The notes under the pieces: generated by a model
Told to the model about the DNA's origin: nothing
The model's input: only the letters and a program-made list of their open reading frames with translations
Database searches by the model: none
Made by a program: the position numbers and the translations under genes
Shown: piece after piece, positions 23,607-32,044 of the stretch
How positions within the stretch are numbered: the first letter of the stretch is position 1
Layout of the letters: every line of letters starts with the position of its first letter
From: VRUE01 sp963788975
Lineage (GTDB): Bacteria; Actinomycetota; Thermoleophilia; Solirubrobacterales; 70-9
Assembly: GCA_963788975.1 (NCBI GenBank)
Contig: CAWBIJ010000003.1
Coordinates: 157,233 to 221,232 of the forward strand
Direction: 5' to 3'
Length of the DNA stretch: 64,000 bases

Positions 23607-24095
23607 ATGGGTCGTCGGAGAGGGAGCGTTGCGGCGCTGGCATGCGTACTGGGTGCGCTGGCACTGATCGTCGCCGGGTGCGGCGCCGAGGAGCGGGTCA
23701 ACAATCCACGGCCGCAGCCACCCACCCATGTCAGCGTCTCGGTCACCGAGGGCGAGGTCACGGTGCAGCCCGAGCGGATTGCGGTGGGGCCCGAACCGAC
23801 CCAGCAGATCCCCCAGAACGAGGACGTCGAGCAGCCGACGGTGCGCAGCAACGCGCCACTCAACGTGCTGATCGTCGCCGCCAACCTCACCGACGTCCGC
23901 TCGCGGCTGGTCCTGCGCGGACCAAAAGACACTAGCTCCGGCACCCTCGTTCCCAACGGCAACGGCACCCTCCTCACCGACCTCCCTACTGGGAACTACG
24001 AGATCGTCGCGGTCGGTCTCCCCGACGCCAAACCCGCCCGCCTCGTCGTCGGTCCCTACCGGACCTCCTCCGAGAACGACATCCTGCTGCCGTAG
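23607..24095 (+). CDS. small lipoprotein of unknown function
   Basis: A 162-residue protein with a lipoprotein signal ending IVAGC (cysteine near residue 25). After a Pro-rich stretch come beta strands (NVLIVAANLTDVRSRLVLRGPKD, then LTDLPTGNYEIVAVGLP) that look like an Ig/transthyretin-like carrier domain. It follows the ygfZ-like gene by 12 nt and is closed by a terminator, so the two probably form a small operon. No function can be assigned. Confidence 0.65.
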   Translation: MGRRRGSVAALACVLGALALIVAGCGAEERVNNPRPQPPTHVSVSVTEGEVTVQPERIAVGPEPTQQIPQNEDVEQPTVRSNAPLNVLIVAANLTDVRSRLVLRGPKDTSSGTLVPNGNGTLLTDLPTGNYEIVAVGLPDAKPARLVVGPYRTSSENDILLP

Positions 24096-24116
24096 AAGCC
24101 GCTGCAAGCGGCTTTT
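24096..24116 (+). terminator. intrinsic terminator after the lipoprotein gene
   Basis: AAGCCGC-TGCAA-GCGGCTT forms a 7-bp perfect stem starting right after the stop codon and ends in TTTT. Confidence 0.75.
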
Positions 24117-24154
24117 CAGGACGCCGGTCCCGTCTGGACGGCTTGTCAGCATCG

Positions 24155-25318
24155 ATGGCGATGACCGTCGTGCTCGCAATCGCCGTCCTTCTGCTCGCAG
24201 CGGGGTTGGTCTACGCGCTGTCAACCCGGCGCCAGCCCACACAGCCGGACCTCGGCCCGGCGATCCAGGAGGCGACCTCGAAAGCGGTCGCCGACCTGCA
24301 GCGGATGAACGAGGAGTCGCGCAAGGTCGACGTCCAGGCGGCGGAGGCGGCCCTGGACAAACGACAGGCGGAGATCAAAGCCCTGGCCGAGAGAATCGCG
24401 AGGGGGCAGGAGAGAATCGAGAAGGAGGTCCAACGACGCGGCGAGACCGACCTTCAGACGCGGGCCCTGATCGAGCAGGTGGGCCAGACGGTCGGCAACC
24501 TGGGAGCAGAGACCGCAGGTCTGAAGAAGGCACTGCGCCAACCCCAGACCCGTGGCCAGTGGGGCGAGCTGCAGCTGCGACGCTGCATCGAGATCGCGGG
24601 CATGACCGAGCACGTCGACTTCGAGCTGCAGCAGACGCTGCGCACCGAAGATGGACGGCTGCGGCCCGACGCCCGCTTCCTGCTGCCGGAGGGACGCAGC
24701 TTTGTCGCCGACTCAAAGGTCCCGCTAGACGCCTTCCTCGACGCCCAGGAGTCGGAGGTCGACTCCGACCGCAAGACCCATCTCGAGCGCCACGCCCGGC
24801 AGGCGCGCGAGCACGTGCGGAGCCTCAGCTCCAAGGACTACCAGGGCCAGTTCAGGGCCGGTGAGATGCCGGACCTGGTGGTCTGCTTCATCCCCAACGA
24901 GCCGGCCCTGCACGCAGCCTTCGCCGCCGATCCCGAGCTCTTCGACTACGCCCTGGAGCGCAACGTCCTGCTCGTCAGCCCGACCTCGCTGATCGGCCTG
25001 CTACGGACGATGGAGCTCGGCTGGCGTCAGGAGCGAATGGTCGCCGAGGCGGCAGAGATCGCCGAGGCGGCGGGGACGCTGCACGGGCGCTTCGCCAAGT
25101 TCCTCGGCGAGCTCGAGAAAGTCGGAAAAGGCTTGAAAACAGCGGCAACCGGTTACGACTCCGCCATTGCCTCGATGGAGAGCCGGCTGTTGCCCCAGCT
25201 GCGCAAAGTGGAGGACCTTGGCATCGCTCCGGGCAAGGAGATCGAGCCGCCCGAACCGGTCGAAATCACGGTCCGCGAGATCACCGCCCCGGAGTTGCAC
25301 GACTCCAAGGCCGCCTGA
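24155..25318 (+). CDS. rmuC: DNA recombination protein RmuC
   Basis: A protein of about 387 residues. An N-terminal membrane segment is followed by a coiled coil rich in Glu/Arg/Gln (about 40-110) and the RmuC nuclease-like domain (about 120-360). That domain opens GQWGELQLRRCIEIAGM and continues SFVADSKVPLDAFLDA and NVLLVSPTSLIGLLRTM. RmuC limits DNA inversions at short inverted repeats; the enzyme fold is restriction-endonuclease-like. ATGs at 24155 and 24161 and a TTG at 24143 are all possible starts. It is a single gene after a terminator. Confidence 0.9.
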   Translation: MAMTVVLAIAVLLLAAGLVYALSTRRQPTQPDLGPAIQEATSKAVADLQRMNEESRKVDVQAAEAALDKRQAEIKALAERIARGQERIEKEVQRRGETDLQTRALIEQVGQTVGNLGAETAGLKKALRQPQTRGQWGELQLRRCIEIAGMTEHVDFELQQTLRTEDGRLRPDARFLLPEGRSFVADSKVPLDAFLDAQESEVDSDRKTHLERHARQAREHVRSLSSKDYQGQFRAGEMPDLVVCFIPNEPALHAAFAADPELFDYALERNVLLVSPTSLIGLLRTMELGWRQERMVAEAAEIAEAAGTLHGRFAKFLGELEKVGKGLKTAATGYDSAIASMESRLLPQLRKVEDLGIAPGKEIEPPEPVEITVREITAPELHDSKAA

Positions 25319-25404
25319 CCAAGCAGGCCCAGGACGCACCAAGCGCAGCGTGCTCTGCACGTAAGGGAGGGAGGACGCAGGCATGCGCCGTGTCAGGCGG
25401 CCTT
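25307..25404. other. 13-bp inverted repeat spanning the rmuC-ccr gap
   Basis: AAGGCCGCCTGAC at 25307-25319, covering the rmuC stop, and GTCAGGCGGCCTT at 25392-25404 are exact reverse complements 72 nt apart. The enclosed stretch holds smaller GC-rich repeats. It may fold as a structured leader or terminator ahead of ccr; I do not recognise a riboswitch class. Confidence 0.45.
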
Positions 25405-25453
25405 GGAGCTAGGATTCGCCGCCCGTCACCGAACGACCCCGCGGAGGATCCTC

Positions 25454-26716
25454 TTGGCCGTAGACACCAGCGCAGTCGCGAAATTGGACGTCGAGCCCGG
25501 CACGCTGCCGGAGACGATGGCGGCCTGGGTGATCCGTCAGGAGCGCGAGGGCGAGCCGACCGACGCCTTCCAGCTCGAGCAGATCGAGGTTCCCGAGCCC
25601 GGCGCCTTCGAGGTGATCGTGCGAGTGATGGCGGCCGGGGTCAACTTCAACAACGTCTGGGCGGCGCTGGGCAAGCCGGTCTCGGTCTTCGGCTACGGCG
25701 ACCACCCCGAGTACGGCCACCACATCGGCGGCTCCGACGCCTCGGGCATCGTCTGGAAGGTCGGCGAGGGCGTCACCCGCTGGAAGCCGGGCGACGAGGT
25801 CGTGGTCCACTGCAACCAGGCCTCCTACGAGGACGTCGAGGTGCACGGACTCGACCCGCTCGCCGCGCCGAGCCAGAAGATCTGGGGCTACGAGACGACC
25901 TGGGGCTCCTTCGCCCAGTTCACCAAGGTGCAGGCGCAGCAGCTCCTCCCCCGACCCCAGAACCTCTCCTGGGCCGACTCCTCCGCCTACGGCCTCACCT
26001 ACTTCACCGCCTACCGGATGCTGATCGACCAGTGCAAGCTGCAGCCCGGCCACAACGTCCTGATCTGGGGCGCCGCCGGCGGCCTCGGCGTCTTCGCCGT
26101 GCAGCTCTGCAAGGCGGCCGGCGCCAACGCGGTCGGCGTCGTCTCCTCCGACGAGAAGGGCGAGCTGGTCAAGCAGCTGGGCGCGGTCGACTACATCAAC
26201 CGCAGCGAGTTCGGCGAGATGATGCGGACCACGGAGAACCTCGCCGACCCGGCCGCCGACAAGGAGCGCTTCAAGGCCTCGCGCGGCTTCGCCAAGCGGG
26301 TCAAGGAGATCCTCGGCGACGCCCCCGACATCGTCTTCGAGCACGTCGGCCAGGCGACCTTCCCGACCTCGGTCTTCGTCGTCAAGCCGTTCGGCAAAGT
26401 CGTGATCTGCGGCGCCACCTCGGGCTTCCAGCTCGACTTCGACGTGCGCTACCTGTGGATGCGCCAGAAGCAGATCATCGGCTCGCACTTCGCCAACGCC
26501 TACGAGTGCATGCGGGCCAACCAGCTGATGGCGGAGGGCAAGGTCCGGCCGGTGATCTGGCAGACGATGGGCTTCGACGGAGTCGCCGAGGCGCACCAGC
26601 TGCTGCACGAAAACAAGCACCTCGGCAAGATCTCGATCCTGGTCGGGGCCGAGTCCGAGGACGAGGGCAAGAACGAGGACGGCCCGGGCGCGATCCGGGC
26701 GGAGGTGGGAGCGTAG
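25454..26716 (+). CDS. ccr: crotonyl-CoA carboxylase/reductase
   Basis: A 420-residue medium-chain reductase. It converts crotonyl-CoA, CO2 and NADPH to ethylmalonyl-CoA, the key step of the ethylmalonyl-CoA pathway. Translation starts at a TTG with GGAGGA 5 nt upstream; the frame before it is not conserved-looking. The sequence has NFNNVWAALGKPVSVF, GSDASGIVWKVG, WGYETTWGSFAQF, the NADPH loop GAAGGLGVFAVQ (about 205) and GSHFANAYE. The Asn, Glu and His segments (NNVW, GYET, GSHF) that handle CO2 in this family are kept. Its mutase partner lies 2 kb downstream. Confidence 0.94.
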   Translation: MAVDTSAVAKLDVEPGTLPETMAAWVIRQEREGEPTDAFQLEQIEVPEPGAFEVIVRVMAAGVNFNNVWAALGKPVSVFGYGDHPEYGHHIGGSDASGIVWKVGEGVTRWKPGDEVVVHCNQASYEDVEVHGLDPLAAPSQKIWGYETTWGSFAQFTKVQAQQLLPRPQNLSWADSSAYGLTYFTAYRMLIDQCKLQPGHNVLIWGAAGGLGVFAVQLCKAAGANAVGVVSSDEKGELVKQLGAVDYINRSEFGEMMRTTENLADPAADKERFKASRGFAKRVKEILGDAPDIVFEHVGQATFPTSVFVVKPFGKVVICGATSGFQLDFDVRYLWMRQKQIIGSHFANAYECMRANQLMAEGKVRPVIWQTMGFDGVAEAHQLLHENKHLGKISILVGAESEDEGKNEDGPGAIRAEVGA

Positions 26717-26718
26717 AT

Positions 26719-27030
26719 ATGGCTGAGGTCTGCACGATCGACTGGCACGTCGCCCCCTTCCGGGCGGACCGCTGGCTCGACGTCTGGGAGCCGGCGGCGG
26801 CGCGGATGCCCGCCTTCGGCGCCAAGAGCTGGTCGCTGATCCGCTCGATCGACGACCCGCTGCACTTCCAGCAGTCCTCGGTCTGGGAGAGCCGCGCCGA
26901 CTTCGAACGCTACTGGTTCTCGGAGGAGATCGAGGCCGCCCGCGCCGAGGTCATCGACCTCCACGACCTGCCGATGCTTCCCGCCTGGCACACCCTCGCT
27001 CGTCGCCGAGTAGCAGCCGTGCGCGGCTAG
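26719..27030 (+). CDS. small ferredoxin-like-fold hypothetical protein
   Basis: A 103-residue protein 2 nt after ccr, with a GGAGGTGGGA ribosome-binding region inside the ccr end. Its outline (EVCTIDWHVAPFRADRWLDVW, then SWSLIRSIDDPLHFQQSSVWES, then FERYWFSEEIEAAR) looks like an antibiotic-monooxygenase/dimeric alpha-beta barrel domain. Enzymatic activity is unproven. Tight coupling to ccr suggests an accessory part in acyl-CoA metabolism. Its stop overlaps that of clpS on the other strand. Confidence 0.65.
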   Translation: MAEVCTIDWHVAPFRADRWLDVWEPAAARMPAFGAKSWSLIRSIDDPLHFQQSSVWESRADFERYWFSEEIEAARAEVIDLHDLPMLPAWHTLARRRVAAVRG

Positions 27031-27326
27031 GCGCGCTCAAGCGGAGCCATCGTCAAGTCGGCCGCCTGCAGCTGCTCCCAGTAGTGCTCGGCCGGCTCGC
27101 GGGGGCCGGTCCAAACGATCGCCTGCCCGCTGTGGTGAATGCTGTCGGCGAAGCGGTGGCCCTGCTCGAGGCTGACCCCCGGCAGGACCCGAGCCAGCGT
27201 CTGAGCGACGTGATCGAAGGTGTTGTGGTTGTCGTTGCAGACGATCACGCGCCACTCGCCCCCCAAGCCGGAGCCGGGACCTGCCCCGCGGGGCCTCTCC
27301 ACCGTCGTCGTCGACATCGCGCTCAT
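27027..27326 (-). CDS. clpS: ATP-dependent Clp protease adaptor ClpS
   Basis: A protein of about 99 residues with the ClpS core WRVIVCNDNHNTFDHVAQTLARVLPG, then GHRFADSIHHSGQAIVWTGPRE and the closing AEHYWEQLQAADLTMAPLE. ClpS delivers N-degron substrates to ClpA/ClpC. The N-terminal 25 residues are disordered and ClpC-engaging. I chose ATG 27326; ATG 27317 and TTG 27344 are alternatives and no strong ribosome-binding site decides. Confidence 0.9.
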   Translation of the reverse strand: MSAMSTTTVERPRGAGPGSGLGGEWRVIVCNDNHNTFDHVAQTLARVLPGVSLEQGHRFADSIHHSGQAIVWTGPREPAEHYWEQLQAADLTMAPLERA

Positions 27327-27440
27327 TATGCGAGAAGGGCGCAAATCGGATGGGCTGGGCCGGATTCTTTAGTCAAAGCTGATTTAAATACTCAGATTAG
27401 TTATGGTGCAAAACGGCCAAGCGACCCGGAGGTTTGAGCA

Positions 27441-27722
27441 GTGACGCAAGAGAACGGCATACCGGACGGCGACCAGCGCCTACTGAGGGCGCTCGCCCAT
27501 CCCCTCAGGGCGAAGGCCCTGCCGCTCTTCGCCGAGGGCGCGACCAGTCCGATCCAGGTCGCCAAGCAGCTCGATGTGGATGTCAGCCACCTCGCCTACC
27601 ACATCAGGGTGCTGCGCAAGCTTGGCCTCATCGAGCTGGTCGAGACGCGACAGCGTCGCGGCGCGCTCGAGCACTTCTACCGCGCAGCCGACCCGTCTGC
27701 GAACGAAAGCGCCGGCGGCTAG
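27441..27722 (+). CDS. winged-helix (ArsR/HTH_20-type) regulator
   Basis: A 93-residue one-domain regulator with a GTG start and CGGAGG 9 nt upstream. It reads LLRALAHPLRAKALPLFAEG, then SPIQVAKQLDVDVSHLAYHIRVLRKLGLIELVETRQRRG, a clear ArsR-like winged helix. No metal-binding cysteines are present. The upstream 70 bp are AT-rich compared with the rest and must hold its promoter. Its target is unknown; the gene is monocistronic and meets the next gene tail to tail. Confidence 0.82.
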   Translation: MTQENGIPDGDQRLLRALAHPLRAKALPLFAEGATSPIQVAKQLDVDVSHLAYHIRVLRKLGLIELVETRQRRGALEHFYRAADPSANESAGG

Positions 27723-28414
27723 AAGGGACTGGGAATCCGGACGACGACGTCGTCGACGCTGGCAATCGCCCCTTTGGCCTTGACTTCAGCGCCAACCGAG
27801 ACTCCGGACGCCCGACCGCTGAGGTCCCCCGCTCCGTCGTCGACGGCCTCGGCGACGAGTGTGCCGCCGACGTAGGCACTCAGGCGGCAGAGGCCGCGAT
27901 CCGGGCCGCTGGTCACGTTGATCGCGCTGAGCCGAAGTTGGTTGGCCTGACCGACCCCTTTAACCTTGGGCACCGATTTGGCGACATCGAGATATCTGGT
28001 TGTCCCGTCGCTGAGCACCTTGCGCAGCTGGACCTTACGCTGGCCCGGGAAGACCGCGAGCTGGTAGTAGGCCCCGTCGCCGGCCCGCAGCTGAAGCCCC
28101 AAGAACACCTTCCGCTTCAGCTCTTTCGGCGTCCCGCCGAGCAGCCGCTCGGTTGCTGCGATCTCGAGGTCGCGTCCGAGAACCGGCGTTCGGTAGGAGC
28201 ACTCGCGTGTTTCCTCGCCGATCGTGATCCGCAGGGCGCCGTCGAGGTCGCCGCGACCGCAGCTCTGGCCGGAGAGCTTGACGATCTGACCGCGCAGCGC
28301 CGTCGTCTCCATGCTGTTGCGGTAGACGCCGATCAGCGCCGCCGCGGCGCTCGCGGCGAGCAAGAGCGATGCGGCGATCGCCGCCAGGACGAGGGTTGTG
28401 AGTCGCACCTTCAT
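27719..28414 (-). CDS. secreted or membrane-anchored beta-rich protein
   Basis: A 231-residue protein starting MKVRLTTLVLAAIAASLLLAA, a signal peptide or anchor. Two cysteine pairs are possible (GQSCGRGDLDG, ETRECSYRTP, GLCRLSAYV). The mature part has alternating strands such as VFLGLQLRAGDGAYYQLAVF and RLSAYVGGTLVAEAVDD, recalling concanavalin-like or sugar-binding domains, but I cannot name a family. It is divergent from the mutase gene and convergent with the small regulator. Confidence 0.6.
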   Translation of the reverse strand: MKVRLTTLVLAAIAASLLLAASAAAALIGVYRNSMETTALRGQIVKLSGQSCGRGDLDGALRITIGEETRECSYRTPVLGRDLEIAATERLLGGTPKELKRKVFLGLQLRAGDGAYYQLAVFPGQRKVQLRKVLSDGTTRYLDVAKSVPKVKGVGQANQLRLSAINVTSGPDRGLCRLSAYVGGTLVAEAVDDGAGDLSGRASGVSVGAEVKAKGAIASVDDVVVRIPSPF

Positions 28415-28506
28415 CGTTCGCAGCCTAAACACAGGTCCTGGGAAAAGATGCGCGCTGTGACCGATGAACGCTGTCTTTCTTCCTGCGGCAAATATCATTG
28501 GTGACG

Positions 28507-30498
28507 ATGGCCGAGCACCGCCTTCCCGAGCGCGACCGCCCCTGGGTGATGCGCACCTACGCGGGCCATTCCGACGCCCGCCGCTCCAACGAGCTCTACC
28601 GGGGCAACCTGGCCAAGGGCCAGACCGGCCTTTCGGTCGCCTTCGACCTGCCGACCCAGACCGGATACGACCCCGACCACGTCCTCGCCCGCGGCGAGGT
28701 CGGCAAGGTCGGCGTCTCGATCGCCCACAAGGGCGACATGCACCAGCTTCTCGACGGGATCCCACTCGACGAGATGAACACCTCGATGACGATCAACGCG
28801 ACCGCCGCCTGGCTGCTGGCGCTCTACGTCACGGTCGCCGAGGAGAACGGGGTCGAGCGCAAGGAGCTGAAGGGGACCACTCAGAACGACATCATCAAGG
28901 AGTACCTCTCGCGCGGCACCTACGCCTTTCCGCCCGAGCCCTCGATGCGGCTGATTGCCGACATGGTCGCCTTCACCGTCAACGAGGTGCCGAGCTGGAA
29001 CCCGACCAACATCTGCAGCTACCACCTGCAGGAGGCCGGCGCCACCCCGGTTCAGGAGATCGCCTACGCGCTCTCGACCGGGATCGCCGTGCTCGACGAG
29101 GTCAAAGCGCGCGGCCAGGTCACCGAGGAGGACTTCCCCAAGGTATTCGGCCGCATCTCCTTCTTCGTCAACGCCGGCATCAGGCTGATCGAGGAGATCG
29201 CCAAGCTGCGGGCGATGGGCCGCATCTGGAATGAGATCGGGCGCGAGCGCTACGGCGTCACCGACGAGAAGATGCTGCGCTTTCGCTACGGCGTCCAGGT
29301 CAACAGCCTCGGCCTGACCGAGGCCCAGCCGGAGAACAACATCCAGCGGATCGTGCTGGAGGCGCTGGCAGTGACGCTGAGCCGTGACGCCCGCGCCCGC
29401 GCACTCCAGCTCCCCGCCTGGAACGAGGCGATGGGCCTGCCTCGCCCCTGGGACCAGCAATGGAGCCTGCGGATCCAGCAGGTGCTGGCAAACGAGACCG
29501 ACCTGCTCGAGTACCCCGACATCTTCGAGGGCTCGAAGGTGATGGACGGGCTGGTCGAGGAGCTGGTCGAGGGCGCCGGGGCCGAGATGGCAGTAGTCGA
29601 GGAGCACGGCGGCGCGGTCGCCGCCGTCCCCTACATGAAGGCCCGCCTGGTCGAGTCCCACCGCGAGCGAGTGGCGCGGATCGAGAGCGGCGAGCAGAAG
29701 GTGATCGGCCAGAACAGCTTCACTGAGACGGAGGACTCGCCGCTGACCGAAGGCGCCGACGGCGGCATCCTCACCCCCGACCCGGAGGTCGAGCGCGAAC
29801 GGGTCGAGGCGCTCGAGGCCTGGAAGGCAGAGCACGACGAGGCAGCGGTGCGTACGGCGCTCGACGAGCTGGCCCGCGTGGCCGCCGCCGAGGACGAGAA
29901 CGTGATGCCGGCGACGATCGCCGCCGCCAAAGCCGGCGCGACCACGGGTGAGTGGGCCGAAGTGCTGCGCGAGTCCTTCGGCGCCTACCGAGCGCCCACT
30001 GGCGTCGATGGCGCTGGCGCCCCCGCCGAGCGCGAGCAGCTGGCCGAGATCCGCCGCCGCGTCGACGAGGTCTCCGAGCGGATCGGGCACCGGGTCAAGA
30101 TCCTCGTCGGCAAGCCGGGCCTCGACGGGCACTCCAACGGCTCCGAGCAGATCGCCCTGCGCGCCCGCGATGCCGGCATGGAGGTGATCTACCAGGGGAT
30201 CCGCCTGACCCCGGCCGAGATCGCCGAGTCGGCGCTACAGGAGGACGTCGACGTGGTTGGCCTCTCGATCCTCTCCGGCTCCCACCTGGAGCTGATCCCC
30301 GAAGTGGTGCGAATGCTGCGTGACGAGGGGGTCGCCGTCCCTGTCGTGGTCGGCGGCATCATTCCCGCAGCCGACGCCAAGCGCCTGCGCGAGGCGGGCG
30401 TCGCGGGCGTCTACACGCCCAAGGACTTCGACATCAACCGGATCATGGGCGAGATCGTCGAGCTTGTAGGAGAGCGCACACCCGCCACAATGGGGTGA
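28507..30498 (+). CDS. ecm: ethylmalonyl-CoA mutase (MeaA type)
   Basis: A B12-dependent mutase of about 663 residues that turns ethylmalonyl-CoA into methylsuccinyl-CoA. The large domain starts MRTYAGHSDARRSNELYR and has GQTGLSVAFDLPTQTGYD and QPENNIQRI. The MeaA form differs from methylmalonyl-CoA mutase, which has ATHRGYD here. The cobalamin domain carries LDGHSNGSEQIA (about residue 538, the DxHxxG motif) and ends in VGGIIP. Having both domains in one chain of this length is normal. Start codons TTG 28498, GTG 28501 and ATG 28507 are possible. The next gene overlaps its stop by one base. Partner of ccr. Confidence 0.92.
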   Translation: MAEHRLPERDRPWVMRTYAGHSDARRSNELYRGNLAKGQTGLSVAFDLPTQTGYDPDHVLARGEVGKVGVSIAHKGDMHQLLDGIPLDEMNTSMTINATAAWLLALYVTVAEENGVERKELKGTTQNDIIKEYLSRGTYAFPPEPSMRLIADMVAFTVNEVPSWNPTNICSYHLQEAGATPVQEIAYALSTGIAVLDEVKARGQVTEEDFPKVFGRISFFVNAGIRLIEEIAKLRAMGRIWNEIGRERYGVTDEKMLRFRYGVQVNSLGLTEAQPENNIQRIVLEALAVTLSRDARARALQLPAWNEAMGLPRPWDQQWSLRIQQVLANETDLLEYPDIFEGSKVMDGLVEELVEGAGAEMAVVEEHGGAVAAVPYMKARLVESHRERVARIESGEQKVIGQNSFTETEDSPLTEGADGGILTPDPEVERERVEALEAWKAEHDEAAVRTALDELARVAAAEDENVMPATIAAAKAGATTGEWAEVLRESFGAYRAPTGVDGAGAPAEREQLAEIRRRVDEVSERIGHRVKILVGKPGLDGHSNGSEQIALRARDAGMEVIYQGIRLTPAEIAESALQEDVDVVGLSILSGSHLELIPEVVRMLRDEGVAVPVVVGGIIPAADAKRLREAGVAGVYTPKDFDINRIMGEIVELVGERTPATMG

Positions 30499-31064
30499 TG
30501 AGCGAGTTGAACGGGGATCGCTCGGCCTGGCAGCGCTGCTACCGCTGTTGGTCCCGCAACCTCGAGATTCAGATCCACTACGACGCGATCCGCCGCATCG
30601 ATCCCGACACCGGCATCTTGGTCGAGGGGATCGACGAAGTGCAGGAGTCGGTCGTGCAGTGCATGGACTGCATGCACGACCAGCCCCACCTGGGCTTCCA
30701 GGACGACCGCGTGGTGCCGGTCGAGGACCGCTGGGAGCGGATGGTCGCCGGCACGCCCTGGGTCGCCTCCTGCACGGTCACGGTCGACCAGGATCGGGTC
30801 GAGACCTGCTCCGGCCCGGAAGCGATCGAGTTCCTCACCTACGGCGCCTTCGGCGACGCCGGCGTGCGCGAGTTCTTTACCCACGTCCGCTTCCACAAGC
30901 ACGACGAGGAGCGGATCGTCGTCCACATGCTGGTCGAGCTCTACGCACGCTCGGCCGAGGAGGCGACGGAGGTGCTCGAAGAGGCCGCCCATGGCCCGCT
31001 CGAGATCACCTCGCTGGCGGAGGAGTCCCGCCCACCTGCTCACGCCTCAGACGAGGCGCACTGA
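30498..31064 (+). CDS. zinc-ribbon-like hypothetical protein coupled to ecm
   Basis: A 188-residue protein whose ATG overlaps the mutase stop. Two CxxC pairs (CYRC near residue 15, CMDC near residue 56) could hold one metal. The rest is acidic with no signal or membrane helices, including FLTYGAFGDAGVREFFTHVRFH and a C-terminal helix of Glu/Ala. I do not recognise the family. Translational coupling suggests it serves the mutase, for example as a chaperone or regulator, but that is inference. Confidence 0.6.
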   Translation: MSELNGDRSAWQRCYRCWSRNLEIQIHYDAIRRIDPDTGILVEGIDEVQESVVQCMDCMHDQPHLGFQDDRVVPVEDRWERMVAGTPWVASCTVTVDQDRVETCSGPEAIEFLTYGAFGDAGVREFFTHVRFHKHDEERIVVHMLVELYARSAEEATEVLEEAAHGPLEITSLAEESRPPAHASDEAH

Positions 31065-31310
31065 ACTCACGATCAACGCTAGTTGTCATGCATTTCGGTT
31101 AAAAAAATTCGCCAGGAATTTCGCTGAGGAATTGCTACGCTGGCTGTTCATTCGGCTGCAAAGTTCGTAATAACGCCGTATACCCGTCCAGCAGGCACGG
31201 AGAACGCCCCCTGATACACCCCCCTTGTGCCGTCGGTCTGGATGTCTCGTGCTAAATCCTAGTGCGAGCTTTGGCGATATCGACTTGGAGTCGTCCCCAA
31301 GCTCCAAATC

Positions 31311-32039
31311 ATGAATAGGTTCATCGCAAGCATTCGCACCCCCGGGCTGCTCTGGGTCGCCGTGGCGCTCGTCTCGGTGCTCATCCCCCTCAGCGCGAGC
31401 TGGCACGTCGTGCTGGCGATCGCCGGGGCGCTTTGCGTCGCGACCCTTCCCCAGACGCCAAGCGTGCGCGCGGCATCGGCGCTCGCGATGCTCCCGATCG
31501 CGTTCGTCGATGCGCCAATTTGGAGCTTCGTGGTGGCCGGCGGGTTGCTCGCCGCCGCGCTGGCCCACCCGGCGATCCCGGCAGTGCCGTCCCGACTGGA
31601 GCGCCTCCAGCGGCACCTCGAGTGGTGTCGCCGCCGCAACGAAACTTCTCACCTGCTGTGGGTGCACGCTCCGCAGGCCGACCGGGAGACGGCGACCGCG
31701 GCGCTGGATGCCTTCCGCGTCACCGACGACGTCGTGCTCCTGCACGAGGGCGAAGGGCACGAGGAGATCGTCGCGATGGTGGACAATTCAAGCTTCGAGC
31801 GAGGAGGCCTCGAACGCAGGCTCAGGGCACACGTCGGCGACGACGCCGGATTCGGTTGGGCGAGCTTCCCGGAGGACGGCGTGACGCTGGATGCGCTCTT
31901 CCACCACGCCCGGGCGGCGGCGGTCGCCTCGACCGTCCTGCAGCCCGCTAAGCCCAGCGCTCAACTTCATGCGCCTTTTAGACGATTGGGTAGTAGCTCC
32001 CCCGCCGGGGTGCCGGCCCGTTCGTCCAATCAAGGATAA
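31311..32039 (+). CDS. membrane protein with degenerate GGDEF-like domain
   Basis: A 242-residue protein. Four or so hydrophobic stretches fill residues 10-95, then a soluble domain (HLLWVHAPQADRETATAALD, then DDVVLLHEGEGHEEIVAMVD and AGFGWASFPEDGVTLDALFHHA) resembles a GGDEF domain that has lost its signature loop. It would not make c-di-GMP. It opens the surface-polysaccharide region, 5 nt before the epimerase gene. The 246 nt upstream are relatively AT-rich and hold no gene. Confidence 0.55.
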   Translation: MNRFIASIRTPGLLWVAVALVSVLIPLSASWHVVLAIAGALCVATLPQTPSVRAASALAMLPIAFVDAPIWSFVVAGGLLAAALAHPAIPAVPSRLERLQRHLEWCRRRNETSHLLWVHAPQADRETATAALDAFRVTDDVVLLHEGEGHEEIVAMVDNSSFERGGLERRLRAHVGDDAGFGWASFPEDGVTLDALFHHARAAAVASTVLQPAKPSAQLHAPFRRLGSSSPAGVPARSSNQG

Positions 32040-32044
32040 GGATC

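Noticed and set aside
28415..28506. Cobalamin riboswitch before the B12-dependent mutase
   Set aside because: The 92-bp divergent gap has no B12-box-like sequence and is too short.
31065..31310. Missed gene or riboswitch in the AT-richer gap before the polysaccharide region
   Set aside because: No frame with a plausible start or composition and no recognisable conserved RNA motif; it is probably only promoter and leader.
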